43,521 bases of DNA from Pinguiococcus pyrenoidosus. Taxonomy: Eukaryota; Sar; Pinguiophyceae; Pinguiochrysidales; Pinguiochrysidaceae. Location: positions 1 to 43,521 of the forward strand of contig JAAMXY010001317.1 of the NCBI GenBank assembly GCA_019677205.1. Direction: 5' to 3'. The position numbers and the translations under genes were made by a program. A model generated the notes under the pieces. It had not been told where the DNA came from and did no database searches. It saw only the letters and a list, made by a program, of their open reading frames with translations. This document shows positions 28,101 through 33,554 of this stretch, piece after piece (positions within the stretch are counted from its first letter, which is position 1; every line of letters begins with the position of its first letter).

Positions 28101-30623
28101 CCCTGTCCCGTAGTGCAGGCCGAGCAGCTGCGCCTTCTGTGCAGTGTTCTTCGAGCGGATTCCTGCTCCGACGAGGTCCTCTCCCGCGTGTCGAGCATTG
28201 CCCATGCCCTGGCGGCCGTGAAAGAGAACAAGAGCGTTCTGGTGGCGGAACTCAGCAAGGTGGCACAACGCCTGGGGACTGGGGCGATTCACGAGCTCAG
28301 CCACCTTCGCATGAGCCTTCAGACGGTCATGGCGGAGAGGAAGGCGCGCCCGACGACGGAGACGGGCTTGTCGGCGTCGACCATCGCCTTGGCCGCAAGT
28401 CCTGCGGAGGTGAAGATGGTGCGCGTGCTGCAGACCCTCACTTCGCTGTTCGATGCGGAGTCCCCGGCCAAGTCACGTCGTGAGCGAGACCGGGATGCGC
28501 GCCGCAGGCGGAGGGAGGGCCGTACCGAGATGAAGCTCATTCAGGACCCGGAGCAGCTCGCCATTCTGTACAGCGCCCTCAAGAGCCTCGATCTGCAGAG
28601 TCTCTGGGACTACCTCAGCGACTGCCTTACGGTCGTGAGCATCCTCGAGGGTATCGCGGACGAGGAGGACTACTCGGACAATCAGGCGCCCGCCTTGGCG
28701 GGAAACGACGACGAAGAAGACGACAACAACGAGCAGAACGAAGGGAAGACTGCCGACGCTGGCGCGGATGGACTCGGCGATCGACCACCGCGGAGGGCGC
28801 GTGCCCTTTCCGAAGCCTCGGGAGACGGCGGACCTGACGAAGAGCCCGATCCGATCCTCGACGCTCCTCCTCGAGTGACGAGCAGCATGGCCGGGGTGCT
28901 CGCGCGCTTCCTGCCCATGATCGAGGTCTTCTTCATGGTCAACGCAAGTGCCAATATGCACAAGCGGTCGCGCGATGCCCAGGAGCGGCCGGCACGGGGA
29001 TCCGAGGAGAGCAAGCACTCGGAGCCTGCAGCTGCGGTCGAGGCTCCGCAGCCAAGCTCCGATCCCGATGTGCCACCGAGCGACGAGCCTGCCCTGTCGG
29101 AGGCCAAAGCGGCGGAGGAAAGCGGGACGGCTGCCGAGGCGTCCGAAGGCCCAGCGCCCATGGAGACCGAGGCGGAAGGCAAGGAGATGAGCCTCGAGGA
29201 GGAGATTGCCAGCAGGTTGCGCGAGGGCCTTCCCCTCACGAACATCAACAGTCTTCCCGGAGCCAAGTTTCGGCAGACCACTTCCCATTCGATGAACATG
29301 GCCTACCCAGCGGATGGGGACGAGGATGACGAGGGAATGCGCCGCTGCGTGCAGTTCATGGAGCGCCACCGAGTCGTCCTCAACGTGCTGCTGCGCCAGA
29401 ACCCCTCTCTTCTGGAGCGCAGCCTCTCTTCGATCGTTCGCATCCCGGCGTGTCGGAGGGCCTTGAGCTTCGACATCAAGCGGACCTTCTTCCGGAACTA
29501 CATGCGAAGGCTGCGGCACAGCGCGCACCGCCGCTTTGGCCCCCTGCGCGTGCAGATCTCGATGCCCCGGAACAACATCTTCCAGGACAGCTTCCGCCAG
29601 CTGCGACACCGCAACGCCGAAGAGATGCGCGGGCGACTGCACATTCAGTTCCTTGGCGAGGAAGGCATCGATGCGGGCGGACTGACGCGGGAGTGGTACA
29701 GCGTCCTCGCCCGCGAGATGTTCAATCCGAACTACTGCCTTTTCATCCCAGCGAGCGACGGGGCCACCATGCAGCCGAATCCGCTCTCCAGCTGGAACCC
29801 CGAGCATCTTGAGTTCTTCAAGTTCATCGGGAGGATCATCGGGAAGGCCCTCGCGGACGGACAGATGCTGGAGGCGCACTTCACGCGCAGCTTCTACAAG
29901 CACATCCTCGGGGTGCCGGTCGACGTGGAGGACATGCAGTCCATCGACCCGGACTACTTCAACAACCTCAAGCAGATTCTCGAGTACCCCGTAGAGGCCC
30001 TCGGCCTGGAGCTGACGTTCACGATGGATCGGGATAATTTCGGCAGGATCGAGTCCGTGGAGCTGGTGCCGGGTGGCGCGAAGATTGCCGTCACCGACAA
30101 GAACAAGGCGCAGTACGTGCAGCTGTGCTGTCACACTCGCATGACGACGGCGATCCGGATGCAGGTCGACGCCTTCTTGGACGGCTTCCACGAGCTGGTG
30201 CCCGCGGAGGTGATTTCGCTTTTCACGCCGAAAGAGTTGGAGCTGCTCATCTGCGGGATGCCCGACATCGACCTCGACGACCTCGAGGCGAACACGGAGT
30301 ACGAGGGCTTCCGGAGCTCGGATGAGAACATCCGATGGTTCTGGAACGCGTTGCGCTCCCTGTCTCAGTCGGAGCGTGCGCTCTTCCTTCAGTTTGTGAC
30401 GGGAACGAGCAAGGTGCCTCTCGAGGGCTTCTCGGCGCTTCAGGGAATGAGGGGCGCGCAGCGCTTCAGCATCCACAAGCATCACGGTCCGTCGACGCTG
30501 CTTCCCACGGCGCACACGTGCTTCAATCAGCTCGACCTGCCCGTCTACAAGAGCGAGGAGGAGACGATGGAGCGGCTGAAGGTGGCGATCAAGGAGGGAG
30601 CAGAGGGCTTTGGTTTTGGTTAG
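16101..30623 (+). CDS. HUWE1/UPL1-type giant HECT E3 ubiquitin ligase
   Basis: An E3 ligase that takes ubiquitin from an E2 onto a catalytic Cys and passes it to substrates. A single open frame of 4840 residues runs across 14.5 kb. The N-terminal 700 residues look like the armadillo-type DUF908/DUF913 region of HUWE1/Tom1/UPL1 (for example ENTVLTYYGAATVFRDLNGA). A Gln-Ala tract follows a UBA domain at about 1512-1552 (VNQLTEMGFSREH). A basic/Ser-rich segment (about 2690-2800) and an acidic segment (about 2820-3000) come next. Three UBM-like motifs (DUF4414) lie at about 3557 (MDPEVFAQLPEDMQRELI), 3622 (MDPEVFAALPPEMREEVL) and 3668-3700 (LDPQLRQEIL, LQTLPPDLRAEAM). The HECT domain covers about 4480-4840, with catalytic C4807 in LPTAHTCFNQLDLP and the usual EGFGFG end. 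No WWE domain was seen. The length fits the family (about 3300-4400 residues in other lineages). In-frame introns cannot be excluded. Confidence 0.95.
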   Translation: MRIPRAPQLQSSTNVNESTVSRRLREQLLADAASVEGLMAAIRQVTIWPVDELVDLEHWSAVLDKLDELIDAILGSYPELILIWDDKPVAAPASPIALRDKPEVYLCEVLRFSTLLLANSLRKHVYKSVNHLSNLLACVSEEVAEAALQTLSVLAPKPSYHRLMVDETYNHTTGIRKHSYLPAKVLVLAQGWGNAGQGLGLNEAISLDTRHGADAAELATSATLHPAYGDLEFEFFDAASGAGEGRMTVLRIPAGQLTSQSSADLYRALLREHAIPERKRFALLARIRVSRKFATKESRLSGVTCRLQALLTAVNSHPNNNALNNYFTAQPELVHELVSLIQPQAGPEGPPLALRVLAMEILRDLIGAQQPRSVDGLSVRHVNVLQELGVARGHFTGLLPSLIRQSVASLTASTAAADDGSAGAENLAGGADPKTFDMSVGLSFVEAIGSPNSSVYQGSGEYQYLEALFSLLLNITSDSTGAGAMNDSGILSGLLALVQHSGSPIGSLTLSQSRFVLVQVIYAIENTVLTYYGAATVFRDLNGAVTFANRLELEVDACLSARQVASSSDGAASEGPYAHLILINTIITILTSMQQFQGAPPTAGSDLLRNTSMANSLLKIFQNSEYFGSLVVGGAIAVITETLNDDPSCITFAHDAGLAGAFLDALREGRLQPSVDIICGVPSLLHVLALPSSNAQKVKEAQPFDAYFNLLFKERTGTSIRYVASDVPNQVGSALEDLMRSVSELHMDCMAALVRVLKGASSRIEALQMELASLSSTEGYGADDRLAKEVEITSWFRGVTFILEIVEPLMNRENQSDGSFLAQDGLSELLRLMGHLIPNTSSIAHSLSFCHDKFLNYGNAYYPAAAALAHATKALAGQQPQKVLKALLDRLGALLDDIQSSVKQLNSALASCEDWAEEPSERGPAATKGADAAGEFDDLQGVLTRLPDLSFHQLRQGSEGGKTPSQAEEEATKRYVGLLRQLAHLEWLLQLLADGVKAALSRSQFQLRWASEFHKRPGGGLFHLDRVMSLYVAAQSEACRAEEVLRARMLAHGPGAAGEGAVRANPARLRVRVCHREGAWVTAKRALDSGTIIDDAAAPTPGGVSAIERLPCGAIVEVTDACVVPNPSPSSKVGSILQVADAVLRYRVGSGWISATRPFSHPEPIVEVVAVDGALQSADAAEHSVADLIREVKELKLRHALGVGKATKKTDFVRMRSFKTRSVAEVGILCCQKLHLAVKNLVATLARMFILPSRGGYHHTSRHDITLHSWAMSDFLANALNQASESANRAASASLPWALVQRGLVLDLATVILHDDKRRMVNSVVLYRMHQQGMLARLLRTVFATLDAFLERDEASLADRARQAVLRQAEGPLRLALNYLHSLCVRRTFMESAYTRALVRTIGPDSNPRRGDPFDPDQFYLHMLTLLYERANDVCKHPGLSRVTASLTCSLLPFLCSLKSASVDVDKAIKAGPVVADRERRRDAREELGDRAIGRLAQYLGGRAMRRVEPDEAVVNQLTEMGFSREHIVAGINATQSNRAEMIMEYLVANPPPPPPPRQTPAQAQGQAQAQAQAQAQAQAQAQPPPTALTPPQGSSSTAAGSDASQAAPATAAEGEAAPSAAAEGEGTANAGEQAPNPTNDNALMETEEAEQSSGRAEGDASATAAPGPGAATQAAQAQASGDNDMVEAPPPAPSMGMSAEDPERNAPDDRTQEAAGGATPNPDAEVSERGEIDDPSLIMTLDLQEGGATEAKEGGAKREGDASKQEGGNAEEARKQLVRRSAEHLWNVTENLDFASCVRELSGADPAFFLVCTEDDWVRLLHMGAQHTLGPVLDLTSEDIDELEEEASQERRLANVQAVAAITRFVKEAFPAKEKSRVYVNLLEDLLTRANQLMGRLAENDPKVEASLGRILHVILMLIREEGDLYSLGHGVVDTASGAAEGQAVKPPPRRTAAFAAPPKSDDASDEKSEGQVREHKPEDETAAPSASPYHEEMQRVLRLFEERLLRALSIGLGRGRIGKKDEEKKGPGQRYWNRLSRLPRWVEPCMLLLDVMAMRNPTSLKGQLKSGAQALGRSDSLRSDDARASLSIGDLLVEAMPESKGADQGTEEKAKQATPVEMKLATFLSHKSRKMVFEAILRILKLSAATHPGLRTTSVKPNRLPLTSFGAVVLQTALQLLTRLLRDYRYVVQFLEAGGIPQLLRISPALRFPGHVSMVVGVCRRCLEDLNTLQHAMETDIRTQLPKLAQKERHTAYSSVSEGVHMSAFLSHFAAAACRDPKCFRRAMENVCELVKVPSHALGDVRETNEGMKYLVVLKKTTPSDGNAGPASAGPATAGPVLLGKTSPRERDPSPSRKRASIRNPFNAAQKLVGDIGSYVIDAYALLKDVGCYADGDYYPSSLRRSHAELEVGFVRVDEALDILSDLTLAFPSCGTAIHRFYLKQEAGQSSTYMSAFILEHGIRAGPKPSPSFINFLLHELLPTPRGFVTNVPKFESIYAESQGEPSIANSKYEGIIKRNKDVRERIRLVQRAARLVVVLCARPGEGRRRVVCDLVKALQGLGCSDSPSDKEESATAPRPRRSAMRHGWALRSWGELVLGLLAPRPLHSDPTGRNSHPCWEMLKVMVEAGLTKALTNSLVSADFELPRASQVAAALLEPLEFLTRRSVAEKLRELCPISERSEDPAAPAGDSQKPAAAHQRAASAPGQAAPSSSRAETPRRRPGSQREEGQEQRTARSGRSGSRSSLRRGRRSSDGPGAEGEAGTPARGGAQDGGRRRRSTGSATRHGPSPQAPSSAGDGATEPPVMERASQGQQQQQQLHEDSMLDEGFAVADEGMDMEGEDVMEGEYPTHFIHTSDGEVIEVRIEEDTGLEDDDSGDMVLGEGDSDDDEDLSDDMSDDSISDEEHSDDEHEEELVFEGATLYPADEDSDDSEAYGSPEYEMHPEIGLFQNSDVEGEVYFADAVDDPEGAQGEQHEVYWGEEDEAVEDQEEVEDALFASMDNPQISASHGSQPFAPRTAGLAFDNAAETLGLGIGIGLPTNDQIGNVLLHDDGNGHVAGAAHGGNLHLQDMFMNLVLGSNGPQGAIFGGLQGTAGGGVQVVHSNGRFSGGTANATRMVFREHPDGRLTFEATDQQSMLINANSNAASAGAEGLAGEMMFPRGAAALTHDSTTLSAASMGPSSLLAQTVGMMNATAALDGNPGQASNAGRAGRPWVGTREGRSGRSVLEELFPNAVVSSTGASATTTGNVSLPRLDAQSVRWRDDAQNLSVAEFSFVNQQMANIIRNMHLLDPQSDAAVATSNPRAEDAPAGSEGNLESGVEQGEAGGADGESEGAAARASTNSAEPATDGQEQVHTVASDVGNAPEGDGSGAVGLGSEEAKDDAAGQPEASVEGAAGDATEAEAPQREAEASLPEREEPVQEADAGAVQTTPEEMDSTAMEVDSGNVSGEGTALAHGLNSGLRIAESPESVGGASDQNSAMDVVPLQDASVPEGEAAGGSAGAQAENAEVSAQEPTALPDAPDASSGPPPSGDPQPAATSSSPDQGVGGSAPVIPDGMDPEVFAQLPEDMQRELIEASAANTQAQAAPETGATAGDSAPESGNAAGGAQPDDDLASRAIAAGMDPEVFAALPPEMREEVLAQAGAFAPAEPPIDPANAEDMDTGSIMATLDPQLRQEILLEATPEVLQTLPPDLRAEAMTLRDRAAAAHGTEDFAMGLGLGANRGGGEGEGVVAGPTSQRQRRVQKIERWQKNTMAVEKDVDGHPLVQLDGGALKALLLLLYLCEPVRPTKLKHRLFLSLTHYKYLRGPLLSALVKLLQADDAGARDAVRGVSPALDEDQAGKKCFPPKEMIGLPSDEDENGVPMPSGFLPIHGKHGHLDSGVPSVVARRMLDLFSHLVKNNSRVLFEMLESSDTSGAEKAPFLSDILALLNRPDYVKSGACLELLLQLLDQIVRPLTDLEAADGRGAGESKGGEEPSQGPTEEEAQSEEYKKAMDGRETIPCPVVQAEQLRLLCSVLRADSCSDEVLSRVSSIAHALAAVKENKSVLVAELSKVAQRLGTGAIHELSHLRMSLQTVMAERKARPTTETGLSASTIALAASPAEVKMVRVLQTLTSLFDAESPAKSRRERDRDARRRRREGRTEMKLIQDPEQLAILYSALKSLDLQSLWDYLSDCLTVVSILEGIADEEDYSDNQAPALAGNDDEEDDNNEQNEGKTADAGADGLGDRPPRRARALSEASGDGGPDEEPDPILDAPPRVTSSMAGVLARFLPMIEVFFMVNASANMHKRSRDAQERPARGSEESKHSEPAAAVEAPQPSSDPDVPPSDEPALSEAKAAEESGTAAEASEGPAPMETEAEGKEMSLEEEIASRLREGLPLTNINSLPGAKFRQTTSHSMNMAYPADGDEDDEGMRRCVQFMERHRVVLNVLLRQNPSLLERSLSSIVRIPACRRALSFDIKRTFFRNYMRRLRHSAHRRFGPLRVQISMPRNNIFQDSFRQLRHRNAEEMRGRLHIQFLGEEGIDAGGLTREWYSVLAREMFNPNYCLFIPASDGATMQPNPLSSWNPEHLEFFKFIGRIIGKALADGQMLEAHFTRSFYKHILGVPVDVEDMQSIDPDYFNNLKQILEYPVEALGLELTFTMDRDNFGRIESVELVPGGAKIAVTDKNKAQYVQLCCHTRMTTAIRMQVDAFLDGFHELVPAEVISLFTPKELELLICGMPDIDLDDLEANTEYEGFRSSDENIRWFWNALRSLSQSERALFLQFVTGTSKVPLEGFSALQGMRGAQRFSIHKHHGPSTLLPTAHTCFNQLDLPVYKSEEETMERLKVAIKEGAEGFGFG
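20778..20856 (+). repeat. Gln-Ala dipeptide repeat (caggcg/caggca)
   Basis: A 6-bp repeat of the cag-gcg type encodes about a dozen Gln-Ala pairs just after the UBA domain of the HECT ligase and a Pro run. It is a microsatellite-like, length-variable linker in the disordered region. Confidence 0.85.
24700..25100 (+). repeat. Asp/Glu-rich acidic tract in the HECT ligase
   Basis: gac/gag-rich sequence encodes an acidic segment (about residues 2865-3000, for example DSDDDEDLSDDMSDDSISDE). A comparable long acidic stretch lies between the N-terminal arms and the HECT domain in HUWE1 relatives. It follows a Ser/Arg-rich region and a short poly-Gln run near 24535-24553. Confidence 0.75.
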
Positions 30624-30847
30624 TCTCCGCGCCGTCGCGGATAGCTGTGGGGTGCTAGTTGTGGGATGCCAGCCAGAGGATGTGAGGAGTAGACCTCCCG
30701 TATCACCTCGTTTTGGGCCAGCTGACCTTTCGAATGCTCTGCTCCACCAGAACGAAGACCGTCGAAGCTTGAATGCGTCTGCCACCAACAAAAAACTTCA
30801 ATTTTAGCGGCCGCGCGACTCACACCTCTCACACCGTCATTGGTAGC
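30624..30847. other. Short convergent intergenic region
   Basis: These 224 bp between the HECT ligase stop and the UBX gene stop probably contain the two 3' ends. No gene or clear polyadenylation signal was recognised. Confidence 0.4.
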
Positions 30848-31963
30848 TCAAGCCAGCTGCTGCGTCACCGCGGCGTTGGTCAAGCCTGCCTCTGCAATCG
30901 TCTTGTCGAAGTCGGCGAGGCGCCGGGGGGGGTATCCTGCAAGCATGGCATTCCATTCAACGTGATGAGAATCCGCGCCACTCCATGGCCAATATTGGCG
31001 CACGTCCTCTCACCTGCCATGAGCACATAAGGCGGCGCGTCTCCCTGCTCACGCTGCAAGAAGGCTTGGATGTGGCGAACGGTCATGTCCGTGTTGAACG
31101 TCCCCCGGAGACGTCTCCGATCATGCGTGCGGATCTGGACGGTGGTCTTCGGCTTCGCATCATCAACCGTGAGGTCCAATTCCGCCGAGGTCGCCTGGTT
31201 CGTTTGGGGCAGTCCCAACTCCTTTCAGTCTATACCAGCGCCAAGCGCTTCGCCCTCCGCCCGCGAAGGGCCTGGCACGCACCTCGTCGGCAGCGACGAT
31301 GGCCTTCTCCTCGATGGCGTCTCCCCCGATGGCATTGCCAGCCCCCGCGAAGGCAGTGTAAGCCGGCTACGAAGAAGCCCTCAGAGATTAGCTGCAGTCC
31401 CAGTGGGCGCAGCCGCAATGCGAGGTCTGCCACTCACCGCTGGCGGCGGCACGTAGTCCTCTCCCCGCTTGTCACTCAGCTCCACATCTACGCGAGGCAC
31501 CGCGTTGTCCCGGCGGGGCCCCTCCGGCGTGAGCTCCCTCGGTATGAATCCCCGTTCCTGTCGGGTCATTCCCGACACAGGCCCGTGAGCACCGCCCTGC
31601 CTTGTGCCTCCCAAAATGCGCAGGGGAACGTACCAAATCCGCCAGAAACGGCCGATTTGCCGGGTCGTCGATGGCCCGGAAAGGCCCATCGTCCACGGTG
31701 AAGCCATTCCGGTACATCGTGATCCTCACCACGGTCGCAGGGACCGCATCTCCTCCGGCGCCCTGCGCAGTGTCCGCCTGAGCGCGCTGGATAATCCTCT
31801 CCACGCTGTTGTCCGCGTCGTTGCCCTCTCCAGGCCCGATCACGTTGAGCCCCGAGCCGCCCTGGCCGCCCCCGCCACCTGCGTAGTAGTTCTGCCCCTC
31901 CGGGTCCCGCTCTGGGCGCTCTCCCTGCTCGCGCGCAGAGCCGAAGCCGTGGATATTGGACAT
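30848..31963 (-). CDS. p47/Shp1-like p97 (Cdc48) cofactor with SEP and UBX domains
   Basis: An adaptor that recruits the AAA ATPase p97/Cdc48 to membrane fusion or ubiquitin-dependent tasks. The gene is rebuilt from five exons: 31963-31634, 31557-31438, 31366-31283, 31221-31014 and 30936-30848. The GT-AG introns are 76, 71, 61 and 77 nt, giving 276 residues. The N-terminus MSNIHGFG and then GQNYYAGGGGGQ resemble the segment before SEP in p47. The SEP domain is joined as FLADL|ERGFIPREL and continues ITMYRNGFTVDDGPFRA...YVPPPA|PAYTAFAGAGNAIGG. The UBX domain covers the last 80 residues (TTVQIRTHDRRRLRGTF...PPYVLMA|GYPPRRLADF) and ends in NAAVTQQLA. A usual FPR turn is read here as GYPPRR. No UBA domain is present at the N-terminus, unlike animal p47. 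All junctions keep frame and restore the family consensus. Confidence 0.88.
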
Positions 31964-32363
31964 GGCCGGCGGAAATCCGCGCACTCCCACGCGCGTTCCG
32001 TCCGTCACGCGCCACGAGTGGCTCCAGACGTCGCGCTGGCGCCTCCGGAAGCGAGCGGCGCGGACGAGAGAGGCTGTGGACGCGCGGTGGCGCCGCAGTG
32101 GCGGACAGATACGACGCTTCGGAGAGTCTCCGCGACGCTTTTCCCGCCACAAATTTCAAAAGTAAATCGCTCGGACAGACGCTGTCGACTTCTGTCCGCC
32201 TTCCACGGATTTCTCTATCCGCCGGTTTCCAAACACCTCCTTTTCGATAACGGAAATGCCCGGATTTGAAAGCGCAGCGCCACTTTGCCGTAAAACCGCG
32301 TTTTAGGCGCCACTTCGCCGCTTAGCGTCGATTTTTTATAGCTGAGTAGCCCTGCTCTCAGGT
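31964..32363. promoter_or_regulatory. Divergent promoter region of the UBX and metallophosphoesterase genes
   Basis: This 400-bp head-to-head spacer has an E2F-like ttttcccgcc box at 32139-32148. A 14-bp direct repeat gcgccactt(t/c)gccg lies at 32277-32290 and 32307-32320 (30-bp period). A TATA-like ttttttata lies at 32332-32340, about 24 bp before the ATG at 32364. Functional roles are inferred from position only. Confidence 0.5.
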
Positions 32364-33507
32364 ATGGAGGCGGAGATAGCGGTGTTGGACATGCTCTTGG
32401 CGCATCCGGAGCTGCGCGAAGACCCCGATGCGGCGTTCAGGCTGGTTTCGGAGGCGCTGAATGTCCGGTAGTGCCACCCACCGTTGGACTGTTGCCCCGA
32501 TTCCAGTCTCACAGTGGGTGCTAGGGCGGTGGCGTCGGACGAAGTGCGGTTAGAGGAAGATTTTGTTCGGTTCGTGTGCATCTCCGACACGCACAGCAAA
32601 CACAGACAGCTTCAGGAGCTTCCGATGGGAGATGTACTGCTTCACGCCGGCGACTTCACCTTCCATGGGAAGCCAAACGCCGTCAAAGACTTCCTAGATT
32701 GGTTCAAAGGTGCAGTGCACGTGGAAACCCGCCGACGAACGACGTACTGAAGCTCGCAAGGGCTGCCGCGCCACAGCCCAGCCACACCCGATCAAGATCT
32801 TCATTGCTGGCAACCACGATCTGACGCTTCACGAGGGCTTCTACGAGGCGAACTGGTCGCGATGGCACGAAGAAAGGCTGGATGACGAAAAGGTGCGAGA
32901 GATGGTGGAGGAATGCGAGGGCGTGGAGTACCTCCGCGACTCGAGCATCGACGTGGAAGGCTATCACATCTACGGCAGTCCTTGGTCTCCCGTGTTCCAC
33001 GACTGGGCCTTCAACCTGAGGCGCGGCGCTGAATGCGCAGAGGCATGGGAGAAGATTCCGCAGCAGACGGACGTGCTGATAACGCACGGACCTCCGCTCG
33101 GAATCGGGGATCACTGCCGCAGCCACCTGAGAGCTGGATGTGTCGATCTCCTGCGGGAAGTGCTGGGTCGAGTGAAACCACTGGTTCACATGTTTGGACA
33201 TATTCACGAGGATCCTGGCATATTCGAGTGCTGCAGCAGTCAGACGCGTTTCGTAAATGCCTCCACGTGCACCCTCCGCTACAGGTGTGTGCCTTTGCCC
33301 TTCTCCTCGGATGTGTTCTCTCCCGATCTTCTCCTTGGGTCTGAATCTTCAATTGCCTCATTCTGCAGACCCGCGAATCCACCAGTCGTGTTCGACCTGC
33401 CAAGACGAGCCAGGAGAGAGGAGGGCGAACCGATGAACGGGCAAACGGATAAAGGGGCAACTTCGAGTGCGAACGAGTCAGGCGACACGCCGCCACCGAG
33501 GACATGA
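32364..33507 (+). CDS. MPPED/UPF0046-type calcineurin-like metallophosphoesterase
   Basis: Predicted metal-dependent phosphoesterase of the MPPED1/2-like group; its substrate is unknown. Exons are 32364-32467, 32507-32709, 32777-33284 and 33369-33507, giving 317 residues. Metal-binding motifs are in order: CISDTHS, LLHAGDFT, IFIAGNHDL, VLITHGPP and MFGHIHED. Intron 2 (67 nt) joins DWFK|AQPHPIKIF. Intron 3 (84 nt, divisible by three, no stop) joins TLRYR|PANPPVVFDL; reading through it would add 28 false residues. The first intron (39 nt, gtagtg...ttccag) is unusually short and the least certain element. It is proposed because no ATG lies in frame before CISDTHS except through the exon starting MEAEIAVLDMLLAHPELRED. 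The C-terminal 40 residues are polar and disordered. Its stop is 47 bp from the transporter stop. Confidence 0.8.
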
Positions 33508-33554
33508 TTCTGAGAGATTCTGAGAAGCTCGCTCCATTGCCGTTTGCACGCGTG

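Noticed and set aside
28473-30791. 772-codon minus-strand open frame opposite the HECT domain
   Set aside because: Shadow frame; the plus strand has the unmistakable HECT domain with its catalytic Cys.
31381-31707. Separate short genes at the SEP and UBX segments
   Set aside because: Each fragment ends at a GT donor and resumes after an AG acceptor in the right phase. Joined, they form one SEP-UBX protein.
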